Of a stretch of DNA of 41,740 bases, positions 6,635-16,686 are shown piece after piece. The notes beneath the pieces were generated by a model that searched no databases, was not told the DNA's origin, and was given only the letters and a program-made list of their open reading frames with translations. This DNA comes from CF-161 sp035259145 (lineage in GTDB: Bacteria > Chloroflexota > Dormibacteria > Dormibacterales > Dormibacteraceae): positions 1 to 41,740 of the forward strand of contig DATFWQ010000067.1 in assembly GCA_035259145.1 (NCBI GenBank), written 5' to 3'. A program made the position numbers and the translations under genes. Position 1 is the first letter of the stretch; each line of letters starts with the position of its first letter.

Positions 6635-7207
6635 TTGTTTCCCGGTCTTCGCATAGTCACGGTCGCCATGACCGCAATCGCAGCGATGGTGACCGCCAGC
6701 CTGGCGCCCTCGCACTACGGTGACGCGCGACACTACGTCGTCACAGGGCCCGCGGCCCTCAGCCGGCCCACGTTTCACGAGGCGATGTCATCGATCCCGA
6801 GCGGCCGTGATGAGATCTGGGAATTCAAAAAGCAAGTCGCACTGGACACGAAAGCCGCGAGGGCGGCTGCGGCGGCGGCCGCCCAGCGGTCGAAACCCGC
6901 CGCGGTGCCGGTCAGACCGCCCGCCAACTATGGATCGGGCCCGATCCAGGACATCATCACAAAGGCGTTTTCGCCATACGGACCGACCGCGGTCGCGTGG
7001 GGTCTCCGCGTCGCCAGTTGCGAATCAGGCTTCAACCCTCGCGCCTACAATCCAGCGGGCCCCTACTACGGGCTCTTCCAGTTCCTGATGGCGACCTTCA
7101 AAGCGACCCCCTACGGCAGCGGCGACATCTACGACCCGGTGGCCAACGCCAACGCGGCCGCATGGAAATGGGCGAACGGCGGAGCTTCGGCCTGGGGATG
7201 CAGGTAG
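6635..7207 (+). CDS. Secreted transglycosylase/lysozyme-like protein
   Basis: This 190-aa protein starts with TTG at 6635, which has a perfect AAGGAGG (6622-6628) six nt before it. The N-terminus (LRIVTVAMTAIAAMVTASLA) is a signal peptide or anchor. A charged, Ala-rich linker (residues 60-95) leads to a lysozyme-like SLT domain: VASCESGFNPRAYNP with catalytic Glu130, then GLFQFLMATFKA, and the end NAAAWKWANGGASAWGC. This matches the small lytic transglycosylase-like domain that cleaves peptidoglycan. Cys129 and the last Cys could form a disulfide (inference). Its likely job is cell-wall remodelling outside the membrane. A peptidoglycan-binding LysM or SH3 domain is absent. It is transcribed just before pcrA but pcrA appears to have its own promoter. 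Confidence 0.85.
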   Translation: MFPGLRIVTVAMTAIAAMVTASLAPSHYGDARHYVVTGPAALSRPTFHEAMSSIPSGRDEIWEFKKQVALDTKAARAAAAAAAQRSKPAAVPVRPPANYGSGPIQDIITKAFSPYGPTAVAWGLRVASCESGFNPRAYNPAGPYYGLFQFLMATFKATPYGSGDIYDPVANANAAAWKWANGGASAWGCR

Positions 7208-7223
7208 CGCGGCAAGAGCGCAC

Positions 7224-7229
7224 TAAACT
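7224..7229 (+). promoter_or_regulatory. -10 element TAAACT for pcrA-ligA (leaderless)
   Basis: TAAACT ends nine nt before the GTG start of pcrA, leaving no space for a Shine-Dalgarno site, and none is visible. The same hexamer TAAACT precedes gatC. This suggests transcription starting at or very near the GTG. Confidence 0.5.
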
Positions 7230-7238
7230 CATTCCTTC

Positions 7239-9440
7239 GTGACCGCGCCGCAGCTCCGGCAAGCCGCCCTCGACGAGCTGATCGCCAGCCTCAACCCCGT
7301 CCAGCGTGAGGCGGTCGAGCACCTCCAAGGCCCGCTGCTGATCTTCGCGGGAGCGGGCAGCGGCAAGACTCGGGTCCTGACCACGCGTATCGCCAACCTG
7401 ATCGCGCATCGCAAAGTGTGGCCCGACCGGCTGCTGGCGGTGACGTTCACAAACAAAGCTGCGCGGGAGATGCGCGAGCGGGTTGGGCGCCTGGTCGAGG
7501 GTGCGGACCAGATGTGGGTTGGCACATTTCACCACACCGCCGTGCGCATGCTGCGGCGCGACGCTGAACGCCTTGGCGTGCCGCGGTCCTTCACGATCTT
7601 TGACGAGGACGACAGCCGGGCAGCGCTCAAGCGCGTCCTTGATGAGCTTCGGCTGGATCCCAAGAAACACCCTCCGGGTGTGATCCTGGCGAGGATCTCG
7701 AAAGCGAAAAACGAGCTCGTGAGCCCTGAGTCCTACGAGGTGGAGAGCTACCGAGACGAGATCGTGCGCCGCTCCTACGAACGGTATGAGAAGGTCCTCC
7801 GGCAGTCCGGCGGCCTCGACTTCGACGACCTGCTCGTGAAGGTGGTTCGCCTCCTCCAATCGGACGAGGAGGCGCGAGAGAGATGGCGGGACCGCTTCCG
7901 GCACGTGCTGGTGGACGAGTACCAGGACACCAACCATGCTCAGTACGTCCTCGTCAACCTGATCGCGGGCGAGCACCGCAACCTGGCGGTCGTCGGAGAC
8001 GACGACCAGAGCATCTACGGCTTTCGGGGAGCCGACGTGAGGAACATCCTCAACTTCCAGAAGGATTACCCCGAGGCCAAGGTAGTAAATCTCGAGCAGA
8101 ACTACCGATCCACCCAGGACATCCTCGACGCGGCCCATCACGTGATCCGCAACAACGAGGAGCGGGCGCCGAAACGGCTCTGGACCGAGCGCCTGGGTGG
8201 GGAGCGGTTGCAGGCCGCTCAGCTCTACAACGACGTGGAGGAGGCTGAGTACGTCGCCGACGAGATCGACCGGCTGCGGCGTCTCGAGGGCAGGCGCTCC
8301 GGCGACTTCGCGGTCCTGTACCGCACGAACGCCCAGTCCCGTGCGTTCGAGGATGTTTTTGGCCGCCGCCGCATTCCATACCGGCTGGTGGGTGGGGTGC
8401 GCTTCTGGGAGCGGCGTGAGGTCAAAGACCTGCTCGCTTATCTGCGGCTGATCCAGAACCCGGCAGACATGGTCAGCTTCACACGCGTGGTCAACGTGCC
8501 CAGGCGCAAGATTGGACCGGTCAGCGTTGAAGCGGTGGTAAGTGCGGCCAGTGGAAGCGATCGCGACGTCCTCAGCGTGCTTGCCGACCCAGAGGCGGTG
8601 CCCAACCTGCCCAGGCCCGCTCTGGCACCGCTGGAGCGCTTCCGGCAGCAGCTCCAATCGATGCGGGCGACGCTGGGCGCCCTGGCGCCCGGCGAGCTGA
8701 TCGAGCACGTCATCGAGGTCACGGGCCTGGACGGCTACTACGCCGACGGCAGCCCGCAGGGCGATGCCCGGATGGAGAACCTGCGCGAGCTGCGCGGTCT
8801 GGCCGGAGAGTTCGACTCTCACCCCGACCGGGCCGAGGCGCTCGAGACCTTCCTGACGGAGGTGACGCTGCGCTCGGATGTCGACGCCTACGCGGAAGAC
8901 GACGAGGGTGTGACCCTGATCACGCTTCACATGGTCAAGGGCCTCGAGTTTCCAGTCGTGTTCATGGTCGGCATGGAGGAGAACCTGCTCCCCCACCGCC
9001 GGGCCGTCGAGGATCCCAGAGAGATGCCGGAAGAACGGCGCCTGTGCTACGTCGGCATCACGCGGGCGCAGGACCGCCTCTATCTGACCTGCTCGTTCAA
9101 GCGCCACCTCTACGGCCGCTCCGAGGCGTCGTTCCCAAGCCGCTTCCTCCAGGAGATTCCGCACGGGCTGCTGGGCGCTCCTCGGCGAGGGGCGGCTCCG
9201 GTGGCGCCTCCGCGGGGGGGCTACCGCGAGCATCTGCTGCAGCGGCAGGTGCAGGCCGCACCGGCGCCGCCACCCGTGCAGCGCTATCAGGAGGGCGACC
9301 GGGTGCAGCACCGGAAGTTCGGCGTCGGCGTGGTCATGAAGAGCACTCTGACGAGGACGGACGAGGAGCTCGTGGTCAGGTTCGACGACGCGGGTGTGAA
9401 GATCATGAGCGCGACGATCGCTCCCCTCGCCAAGCTTTGA
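7239..9440 (+). CDS. pcrA: UvrD/PcrA superfamily 1A DNA helicase
   Basis: This 733-aa ATP-dependent 3'-5' DNA helicase acts in repair and in clearing protein-DNA or replication conflicts. The Q-motif LNPVQREAV is at residues 19-27, Walker A AGAGSGKT at 37-44, Walker B VDEYQDTN near 225, and motif III VVGDDDQSIYGFRGA and motif IV EQNYRST follow. Motif V is VTLITLHMVKGLEFPVVF and motif VI YVGITRAQDRLY. The C-terminal tail is Pro/Gln-rich and ends with a Tudor-like segment (YQEGDRVQHRKFGVGVV) typical of PcrA, which contacts RNA polymerase. The length matches PcrA of Gram-positive bacteria. The GTG start at 7239 follows a leaderless-type -10. ligA overlaps its stop by 4 nt, so the two are co-transcribed and probably co-translated. 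Confidence 0.95.
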   Translation: MTAPQLRQAALDELIASLNPVQREAVEHLQGPLLIFAGAGSGKTRVLTTRIANLIAHRKVWPDRLLAVTFTNKAAREMRERVGRLVEGADQMWVGTFHHTAVRMLRRDAERLGVPRSFTIFDEDDSRAALKRVLDELRLDPKKHPPGVILARISKAKNELVSPESYEVESYRDEIVRRSYERYEKVLRQSGGLDFDDLLVKVVRLLQSDEEARERWRDRFRHVLVDEYQDTNHAQYVLVNLIAGEHRNLAVVGDDDQSIYGFRGADVRNILNFQKDYPEAKVVNLEQNYRSTQDILDAAHHVIRNNEERAPKRLWTERLGGERLQAAQLYNDVEEAEYVADEIDRLRRLEGRRSGDFAVLYRTNAQSRAFEDVFGRRRIPYRLVGGVRFWERREVKDLLAYLRLIQNPADMVSFTRVVNVPRRKIGPVSVEAVVSAASGSDRDVLSVLADPEAVPNLPRPALAPLERFRQQLQSMRATLGALAPGELIEHVIEVTGLDGYYADGSPQGDARMENLRELRGLAGEFDSHPDRAEALETFLTEVTLRSDVDAYAEDDEGVTLITLHMVKGLEFPVVFMVGMEENLLPHRRAVEDPREMPEERRLCYVGITRAQDRLYLTCSFKRHLYGRSEASFPSRFLQEIPHGLLGAPRRGAAPVAPPRGGYREHLLQRQVQAAPAPPPVQRYQEGDRVQHRKFGVGVVMKSTLTRTDEELVVRFDDAGVKIMSATIAPLAKL

Positions 9441-11434
9441 CGGGCGACGTCCAGGAGCAGCTCGAGGAGCTCCGCCGGGAGGTCCGCCGGCACGAGCACC
9501 TGTACTACGTGCTCGACCAACCCGAGCTGAGCGACGCTCAGTTCGACGCGCTTTACCGGGAGCTGCAGCAGCTCGAGGCGAAGCACCCAGATCTGGTGAC
9601 CCCGGATTCCCCGACCCAGCGCGTGGGGGGCGAGCCGGGCGGTCAGTTCGCCAAGGTTCGCCACCGCTCTCCCATGCTCAGCCTGCAGAACGCCTTCGAG
9701 GAGCAGGAGATCAGGGCCTGGGACAGGCGGGTCCGTGCCGTGGTGGGCGACGAGGTGACCTACGTCTGCGAACTGAAGATCGATGGCCTGGCGATGAGCC
9801 TGACCTACCGGCTGGGAGTGGACCAGGCAGCCAGCCTGGTCCGCGCCGCCACCAGGGGAGACGGGTTCACCGGTGAGGACGTGACCGCCAACGTGCGGAC
9901 CATACACAGCGTTCCGTTGACGCTCCGGCCTGTCGAGGGCATGCCGGACGAATTCGAAGTCCGGGGAGAGGTGTACTTCCCCCTCTGGGCGTTCGAGAAG
10001 CTCAACCGGGAGATGGAAGAGGCCGGCCGCCAGCCCTTCATGAACCCGCGCAACGCGGGAGCGGGGAGCGTCCGGCAGCTGGACCCGCGGGTCACGGCCG
10101 GCCGCAACCTGCAGACGTTCATGTACACCCTCGACCCCGCGGGCCCGGCGCACAGCCAGTGGGAGGTGCTTGCAGCAGCACAGGCGATGGGGTTTCGGGT
10201 GAACCCCAACCGCACCCGATTCGACTCAATCGAGGGGGTGATCCGGTTCCACCAGCACTGGCACGAACGGCGCCACGAACTCGACCACGAGATCGACGGC
10301 GTGGTCGTCAAGGTCGACCGCCATGACCAGCAGATCGAGCTCGGGTTCGTTGCGCGCTCGCCGCGCTGGGCCATCGCGTTCAAGTACGCCGCCGAGCAGG
10401 CAGAGACCGTCGTGGAGGACATCGTCTGCTATGTGGGACGCACCGGCGTGCTGACGCCGGTGGCGCAGCTGCGCCCAGTCATCGTGGGCGGAGTGACCGT
10501 CCGCAATGCTTCACTGCACAACGAGCAGCAGGTGAACGAGAAGGGCGTTTACCTCGGCGCCACCGTGACTGTTCAGCGCGCAGGCGACGTGATCCCAGAG
10601 GTCGTGTCGGTCAAGGACGCCAGGGCAGGCTGGAGGATGCCGGCCAAGTGCCCGGTCTGCGGTGGCGAGGTGGTGCGCGAGGAGCCATACGCAGCGCACA
10701 GGTGTATCAACCCGTTCTGCCCGGCCCAGCGGCTGGAACGCCTGAGGCACTTCGCGTCGAGAGGCGCCCTGGACATCGATGGCATGGGCATGTCGACGCT
10801 GCAGCAGCTCGTCGATCGGGACATGGTCAAAGAGCCGGCCGACTTCTACGGGCTGACGGTCGAGAATCTGAAGGGCCTGGAACGCTTCGCCGAGAAGTCG
10901 GCCCAGAACCTCTTCAACCAGATCGAGGGCAGCCGGACCCCGCCCCTGAGCCGCTTCCTCTACGCGCTGGGCATTCCACAGGTCGGCGGCGCTACCGGCG
11001 ACCTCCTCGCCGGTCACTTCGGAGCGCTCGACCGCCTTCGAAGTGCGAGTGTGGAGGAGTTGCTGGAAGTGGAGGGCGTGGGCCCGAACATGGCTCGCGA
11101 GATCCGCGTCTTCTTCGACGGCCACGGCGGTGAGCTGATCGACCACTTGCTCGCGGCCGGCGTCAAGCCGCAGGAGGCTGAGGCCCCGGCGGAGGGACCA
11201 CTGACGGGCAAGACATTCGTCTTCACGGGGACCATGACCCGCATGACGCGACCCGAGGCGGAGGAACTGGTGCGCAGTCTCGGTGGTCGGGCGGCGGGCA
11301 CCGTGAGCTCTAAGACCGACTACGTGGTGGCCGGCGAGGCGGCGGGGTCGAAGCTGGATAGGGCGCAGCGGCTGAAGGTGCCGGTGCTCACCGAGGACGG
11401 GTTCTTCGACCTGATCGGCAAGCGGCCAGGGTGA
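9437..11434 (+). CDS. ligA: NAD-dependent DNA ligase LigA
   Basis: This 665-aa protein seals nicks in duplex DNA with NAD+ as cofactor, in replication and repair. The TTG at 9437 (overlap TTGA with pcrA) gives domain Ia HLYYVLDQPELSDAQFD, needed to bind NMN. It also places the adenylated lysine of LKIDG at Lys114, close to Lys115 of the E. coli enzyme. The nucleotidyltransferase domain continues with motifs RGDG and GEVYF. The OB domain, the four-Cys zinc finger (CPVCGG with CINPFCP), the helix-hairpin-helix block and a C-terminal BRCT domain (residues about 585-665, TGKTFVFTGTMTRMTR) are all present. No frameshift or truncation is seen. The reading frame is open 390 nt further upstream but that part is a shadow of pcrA. 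Confidence 0.96.
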   Translation: MTGDVQEQLEELRREVRRHEHLYYVLDQPELSDAQFDALYRELQQLEAKHPDLVTPDSPTQRVGGEPGGQFAKVRHRSPMLSLQNAFEEQEIRAWDRRVRAVVGDEVTYVCELKIDGLAMSLTYRLGVDQAASLVRAATRGDGFTGEDVTANVRTIHSVPLTLRPVEGMPDEFEVRGEVYFPLWAFEKLNREMEEAGRQPFMNPRNAGAGSVRQLDPRVTAGRNLQTFMYTLDPAGPAHSQWEVLAAAQAMGFRVNPNRTRFDSIEGVIRFHQHWHERRHELDHEIDGVVVKVDRHDQQIELGFVARSPRWAIAFKYAAEQAETVVEDIVCYVGRTGVLTPVAQLRPVIVGGVTVRNASLHNEQQVNEKGVYLGATVTVQRAGDVIPEVVSVKDARAGWRMPAKCPVCGGEVVREEPYAAHRCINPFCPAQRLERLRHFASRGALDIDGMGMSTLQQLVDRDMVKEPADFYGLTVENLKGLERFAEKSAQNLFNQIEGSRTPPLSRFLYALGIPQVGGATGDLLAGHFGALDRLRSASVEELLEVEGVGPNMAREIRVFFDGHGGELIDHLLAAGVKPQEAEAPAEGPLTGKTFVFTGTMTRMTRPEAEELVRSLGGRAAGTVSSKTDYVVAGEAAGSKLDRAQRLKVPVLTEDGFFDLIGKRPG

Positions 11435-11489
11435 TCGCCGCCCCCGCTGCTCCGAGCTGACCCGCCGCGTGCGCCTGAGGGCCGAGTCC

Positions 11490-11535
11490 CGGCATTCGGA
11501 CCTATCCGCGAGTGGGGAGAGGGCCTAATGCCGGC
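11490..11535. repeat. REP-like imperfect palindrome, copy 2
   Basis: The arms CCGGCATTCGGACCT and AGGGCCTAATGCCGG match at 13 of 15 pairs around a purine-rich loop. The right arm plus flank (11518-11539) matches the reverse complement of 21920-21941 at 20 of 22 positions. It lies in the 167-nt gap after ligA. Confidence 0.5.
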
Positions 11536-11555
11536 GATTCGCCACGTCGACGGTG

Positions 11556-11579
11556 GCGCGGCGCCGCCCGGCGCCGCGC
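11556..11579. terminator. Perfect GC hairpin downstream of ligA
   Basis: GCGCGGCGCCG (11556-11566) pairs perfectly with CGGCGCCGCGC (11569-11579) around a 2-nt loop. No T-run follows, so it would be an atypical terminator of pcrA-ligA, or a structural element just before the -10 of the zinc-ribbon gene. A second small stem GCCAC/GTGGC precedes it at 11541-11557. Confidence 0.45.
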
Positions 11580-11586
11580 TGAGCAC

Positions 11587-11592
11587 TAAGCT
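11587..11592 (+). promoter_or_regulatory. -10 element TAAGCT (leaderless)
   Basis: TAAGCT lies nine nt before the ATG at 11602, with no ribosome-binding site between them. It fits the TAnnnT pattern. Confidence 0.45.
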
Positions 11593-11601
11593 GGCAGCGG
11601 G

Positions 11602-12090
11602 ATGACATGCCCAAGCTGCGGCCTTGCGCTTCCAACGCACGCGCGCTTCTGCGCTCGCTGCGGCGCTCGCCTGCGATCTGATGGCGCGCCAGCACCGCCA
11701 CCGCGTGTGGCGTCAGCGCCGGTCTGGCTGCAGGTGCTGCTATGGCTGGGTGCCGGCGGCCTGTTCTGGATCGCGGTCAGCTATCTCGCGCTGGCGGCAG
11801 GGTGGATCCCACCGGCCTCCATCGGGCCCGGCGTCGACATGGGCGCCTTCCGTGGAACCGCCTTTTTGATCGCCGCGTGCGCGGCCTCGCTCGCCGTCGC
11901 ACACGCCGTCGCAGCCATCGGACTTGCTGCCAACCGGCCGTGGGCGCGCACGTTCACAACGCTTGTCTGCGGCGTGTGGATGCTGAGCTGCGTCGGGCTT
12001 CCCGTTGGGCTGCTCGGCATCAGCGCCCTCTGGCGGTCACGAGCCGCGGCCGCAGGCGTCGGCCCCGCCGCCTCCAGGCCCGTTAACTGA
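11602..12090 (+). CDS. Zinc-ribbon membrane protein
   Basis: This 162-aa protein of unknown function has an N-terminal zinc ribbon (CPSCG at residues 3-7 and CARCG at 17-21, four Cys in two knuckles), then a Pro/Ala linker. Three or four transmembrane helices follow: VWLQVLLWLGAGGLFWIAVSY, TAFLIAACAASLAVAHAVAAI, and FTTLVCGVWMLSCVGLPVGLLGI. The layout, a zinc_ribbon_2 domain plus a short membrane domain, is widespread in Gram-positive bacteria. Members are thought to sense or scaffold at the membrane, but this is not established. The gene sits alone between ligA and gatC, with its own leaderless-type -10 and a strong hairpin ahead of it. Confidence 0.75.
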   Translation: MTCPSCGLALPTHARFCARCGARLRSDGAPAPPPRVASAPVWLQVLLWLGAGGLFWIAVSYLALAAGWIPPASIGPGVDMGAFRGTAFLIAACAASLAVAHAVAAIGLAANRPWARTFTTLVCGVWMLSCVGLPVGLLGISALWRSRAAAAGVGPAASRPVN

Positions 12091-12142
12091 GCCTCCCTGC
12101 GTGTCGAACCCCCGTGACTCCCTGGGCCTTCGGCACCATCTG

Positions 12143-12148
12143 TAAACT
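12143..12148 (+). promoter_or_regulatory. -10 element TAAACT for gatCAB (leaderless)
   Basis: TAAACT ends six nt before the gatC ATG (12155), with no Shine-Dalgarno site. It is identical to the hexamer before pcrA. Confidence 0.5.
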
Positions 12149-12154
12149 CACTCG

Positions 12155-12451
12155 ATGACCCTCTCTCGGGGTGACGTCCGTCACGTTGCGATGCTTGCTC
12201 GGCTGGGCCTCGAGCCTGGCGAAGAGGACTTTTACGCCGATCAGCTGAGCGCGATACTGGCGCACATCGACAGGCTCCGGGAGGTCGACACCGCGGCCGT
12301 TCCTCCCACAGCACAGGTGGTGCCGCTTACGAATCGCACCCGAGAGGACGAGCCGCGGCCAGGGCTCAACCAGGAGCAGACGCTGGCAAACGCGCCCGAA
12401 GCTCGCGACGGCTATTTCGTCGTCCGCGCCATCCAGGAGGCAGAGCCGTAG
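12155..12451 (+). CDS. gatC: Asp/Glu-tRNA amidotransferase subunit GatC
   Basis: This 98-aa small subunit wraps around and stabilises GatA and GatB in the amidotransferase that turns Glu-tRNA(Gln) and/or Asp-tRNA(Asn) into the amidated forms. The N-terminal helices DVRHVAMLARLGLEPGEEDFYADQLSAILAHI are diagnostic for the family. The central loop VDTAAVPPTAQ and the C-terminal RDGYFVVRAI are the segments that contact GatA. The TAG stop at 12449-12451 overlaps the codon GTA that begins the conserved part of GatA. Presence of GatCAB implies that glutaminyl- or asparaginyl-tRNA is made indirectly in this organism. Confidence 0.95.
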   Translation: MTLSRGDVRHVAMLARLGLEPGEEDFYADQLSAILAHIDRLREVDTAAVPPTAQVVPLTNRTREDEPRPGLNQEQTLANAPEARDGYFVVRAIQEAEP

Positions 12452-12492
12452 ACACAATTTCGGAGCTGCACGACGCACTTCGGAGTCGTGCT

Positions 12493-13864
<1,372 letters not shown>

Positions 13865-13872
<8 letters not shown>

Positions 13873-15268
13873 CGAGAAGTGGGAAGCTGTGATCGGCATG
13901 GAGGTGCACGTCCAGCTGGCCACCCGTTCCAAGATGTTCTGCGACTGCTCGTCGGACTACCTGTCGGCCGAGCCGAACTCCAGCGTCTGCGAGGTCTGCC
14001 TGGGCATGCCGGGCGTGCTGCCGGTGATCAATCAGCTGGGGGTGGAGCTGGTCGTCAAGACGGGCCTGGCGCTGAACTGTGAGATCCCGGTGCACACCAA
14101 GTTCGACCGCAAGAACTACTTTTACCCGGACCTGCCGAAGGGCTACCAGATCAGCCAGTACGACCTTCCCATGTGCCGCAACGGCCACTTCGATGTCGAT
14201 GACAAGACGGTGCGCATCACGCGCGTCCATCTGGAGGAGGACACAGGCAAGCTGCTTCACGCCGGGGACGCACTCCATAAAGCGGAGGAGTCGCTGGTGG
14301 ACCTGAACCGCGCCGGGGTACCGCTGATGGAGATCGTGAGCGAGCCCGACATGCGGAGCGCGGACGATGCGCGAGACTACGTGGTGGCGATGCGCGCCCT
14401 GCTTCGCGCGATCAAGGCCTCCGATGCGGACATGGAGAAAGGCCAGCTCAGGGCCGAGGCCAACGTGTCCGTCCGGCCCACGGGCAGCGACCGGCTCGGT
14501 GTCAAGACCGAGCTCAAGAACATCAACTCGTTTCGGGCGCTGCACCGAGCCGTCGACTACGAGATCCGGCGCCAGGTCGAGGTCCTGGAGGCGGGCGGGA
14601 TCGTGGTCCAGGAGACGCGAGGCTGGTCCGAGGCCGAGCAGCGGACGTTTCCCCAGCGCACCAAGGAATACGCGGACGACTACCGGTACTTCGCCGAGCC
14701 CGACCTGCCGCCGCTCGAGCTCGATTCTGCCTGGGTCGAGAGCCTGAGGGCATCGCTGCCTGAGCTGCCGGCCGCCCGCCGCCCGCGCCTGGAGCTGCAG
14801 TACGAGATCTCGAGTTATGACGCCGACCAGCTGACCGAGGAGCCAACGACGGCCGACCTGTTCGAGGCCACGGTCGCGGCAGGCGCTCCCGCCAAGCAGG
14901 CTGCCAACTGGATCATCGGCTCCCAGCCGACGCTGGACGCCGCCAGCCTGGCCGAGCTGATCGGCATGGTGGTCAATGGCACCATCAACCGCGAGCAGGG
15001 CCTGCGGGTGATGGCCGAGGCGCAGTCGAGCGGCAAACGGCCGGCTGAGATCGTTCGCGAAGGCGGCATGGCTCAGGTCAGCGACGAGTCGGCGCTGGCC
15101 GAGATCGTCGGGCGCGTGCTCCGCGAGAATCCGCAGGCGGTCGCGGACTTCAAGTCAGGGAAGCCGCAGGCTGCGAAGGCACTGCTCGGTAAGGTCAGGG
15201 CCGCCACCGGCGGAACCGCCAATATGAGCGTCGCCCGGAACCTGCTGATGGAGCGCCTCAATCACTGA
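13865..15268 (+). CDS. gatB: Asp/Glu-tRNA amidotransferase subunit GatB
   Basis: This 467-aa subunit binds the mischarged tRNA, activates the Glu or Asp side chain with ATP and receives ammonia from GatA. The N-terminus WEAVIGMEVHVQL is the family signature. The zinc site is intact (CDCSSDY and CEVCLGMPG, two CxxC/CxC pairs). The kinase-like catalytic core has YFYPDLPKGYQISQYD and RVHLEEDTGK, which bind Mg-ATP. The C-terminal YqeY-like tail (after about residue 320), with NWIIGSQPT and a final helical bundle, contacts the tRNA. The ATG at 13865 overlaps the end of gatA by 8 nt; GAGG lies about ten nt upstream. An in-frame TTG at 13856 is less likely. Confidence 0.95.
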
Positions 15269-15305
15269 GATGTGCCGATGAGCCCCGGAATACGTATTCG
15301 CTTGC

Positions 15306-15884
15306 GTGGCGATTCGCCTGATGGAACTTGAAGCCGACCTGGAGCTCGGGGAAGCGCTAGCGGCGGGACATGTCCGGGCCCTCGCGGAACTCTACGACCG
15401 CTACGGCCAGCTCGCCTACTCGGTCGCCCTGCGCGTACTTGGTGATCCCGGCCGAGCCGAGGACGTCGTCCAGGACGCCTTCCTGAAGCTCTGGCACAGC
15501 GCCGATCGCTTCGATGCGCGCCGGGGCTCGCTGCGCTCGTGGGTCGTCACGGCGGTTCGGAACCGTTCCATCGACTACTTGCGGGGCCGCAGCGCTCACG
15601 AGCGGCGGGAACGTGAAATCCCGCTGGATGCACAGGCCCGCGGAGAGGGTTCAGATCCCTGGAGCGAGGTGGTGACAGCGATGGAACGCCAGGTCGTCAG
15701 GGAGGCCTTGACCTGCCTGCCACCAGAGCAGCGCCAGGCCGTCGAGCTTGCCTATTTCGCCGGTTACAGCCACCGCGAGATCGCGGAGATGATCTGCGTG
15801 CCGGTAAGCACGGTGAAGGGCCGGATGAGACTCGCGCTGGAGAAGATGCACTCCTATCTCCAGGGCCGTGGACTGCCGCTGTGA
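15306..15884 (+). CDS. ECF RNA polymerase sigma factor (SigK-like)
   Basis: This 192-aa group-4 sigma factor redirects RNA polymerase to stress promoters. Region 2 spans about residues 30-95: ALAELYDRYGQLAYSVAL, the core-binding EDVVQDAFLKLW and the -10-recognising RSWVVTAVRNRSIDYLRGR. Region 4 is LPPEQRQAVELAYFAGYSHREIAE followed by VSTVKGRMRLALEKM, a helix-turn-helix that reads the -35 box. The linker contains no zinc finger or extra domain. The next gene overlaps by GTGA and encodes an RskA-type anti-sigma factor, so the pair forms a membrane-controlled switch. The GTG start at 15306 follows TACGTA by nine nt, a near-match to the leaderless pattern. The signal it responds to is unknown. 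Confidence 0.93.
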   Translation: MAIRLMELEADLELGEALAAGHVRALAELYDRYGQLAYSVALRVLGDPGRAEDVVQDAFLKLWHSADRFDARRGSLRSWVVTAVRNRSIDYLRGRSAHERREREIPLDAQARGEGSDPWSEVVTAMERQVVREALTCLPPEQRQAVELAYFAGYSHREIAEMICVPVSTVKGRMRLALEKMHSYLQGRGLPL

Positions 15885-16675
15885 GGGCTGACTGGGATCG
15901 CCTCGATCACGACCGCATGGAGGAGGCCGTCGCGGCGTACCTGCTGGACGCCCTGGACGAGGAGGAGCGTGCGCAGCTGGGCGCCCACATCGAGGGCTGC
16001 CCCAGCTGCCGGGCGCTGATGTGGCGGCTGTCGCGCGCCGTGCACGGCCTGCCGATCTCCGTCGACGACGTTCGCCCGCCCGAGCGGCTGCGCGAACGCA
16101 TCATGGCCGCCGCCGCGGTGATACCGCCCGGCCAGGACGCGGTTGGGCAGGCAGCGCCGCGCATCATCGCGCTCCCGGTGACGACCACGCCGGAGTCGCC
16201 CATGATCGAGACAAACCGGGTTCGCCGCAGCCGGCCGCGCGCGCTCGCCCACACTGCTGCGGCTGCCGTGCTTTCGGCGGGAATCGCGGCGCTTGCGGGA
16301 CTCGTTGTGTATCTGAACAACCAGCTCCAGCACGCCAGGCAGCCGCCGACCGTATACGCGCTGCGAGGGACGGATGGCATGGCCGGTGCGAGCGGCAGGG
16401 TAACGGTCTTCAAGGATCAAGACGTCGCTGTGGTGTCCATGAACGGGCTGCCTCAGCCGGCGAGCAGCAAGGTGTATCAGCTCTGGGTCATCGAACCGAA
16501 CAAGGGTCCGGTCTCGGTAGGGGTGTTCACGCCCGACCGGTTCGGTAGCTACACAGTCAAGCTGGACGGGGCGCTCAAAGCCGGGGCAACCATCGCTGTC
16601 ACTCAGGAGGACGGTCCAGGGGGCGCAAAGCGGCCGACGCAGCAGCCCCAGCTGAGCGGCACTCTCACCTCCTAA
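15881..16675 (+). CDS. RskA-type zinc-binding anti-sigma factor
   Basis: This 264-aa transmembrane protein is expected to hold the ECF sigma factor inactive. The N-terminal ZAS domain has His36-x3-Cys40-x2-Cys43 (HIEGCPSC), the HxxxCxxC zinc motif that docks on sigma regions 2 and 4. A cytoplasmic linker (residues 45-120) leads to one transmembrane helix near 125-147 (AAAAVLSAGIAALAGLVVYL). The outside part has the RskA family beta-sandwich, including VAVVSMNGLPQPASSKVYQLWVI and SVGVFTPD. Members are released by regulated intramembrane proteolysis. The start GTG overlaps the sigma stop (GTGA). The last codons contain the TAACCT -10 proposed for the next gene. Confidence 0.92.
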   Translation: MRADWDRLDHDRMEEAVAAYLLDALDEEERAQLGAHIEGCPSCRALMWRLSRAVHGLPISVDDVRPPERLRERIMAAAAVIPPGQDAVGQAAPRIIALPVTTTPESPMIETNRVRRSRPRALAHTAAAAVLSAGIAALAGLVVYLNNQLQHARQPPTVYALRGTDGMAGASGRVTVFKDQDVAVVSMNGLPQPASSKVYQLWVIEPNKGPVSVGVFTPDRFGSYTVKLDGALKAGATIAVTQEDGPGGAKRPTQQPQLSGTLTS

Positions 16676-16678
16676 CCT
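16673..16678 (+). promoter_or_regulatory. Candidate -10 TAACCT before the PHP gene
   Basis: TAACCT includes the rskA stop codon TAA. It lies eight nt before ATC 16687, the best candidate start of the PHP gene. The spacing equals that of other leaderless-type starts here. Confidence 0.4.
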
Positions 16679-16686
16679 TTTCACAC

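Noticed and set aside
7098..9311. Minus-strand 737-aa ORF opposite pcrA
   Set aside because: It is long only because of the GC-rich codon pattern of pcrA on the other strand. Its translation is rich in Arg/His/Val with no domain, while pcrA has every helicase motif.
9044..9436. Upstream extension of the ligA frame
   Set aside because: These residues overlap pcrA in another frame, are Arg/Ala/Gly-rich and match nothing in the ligase family. LigA begins at TTG 9437.
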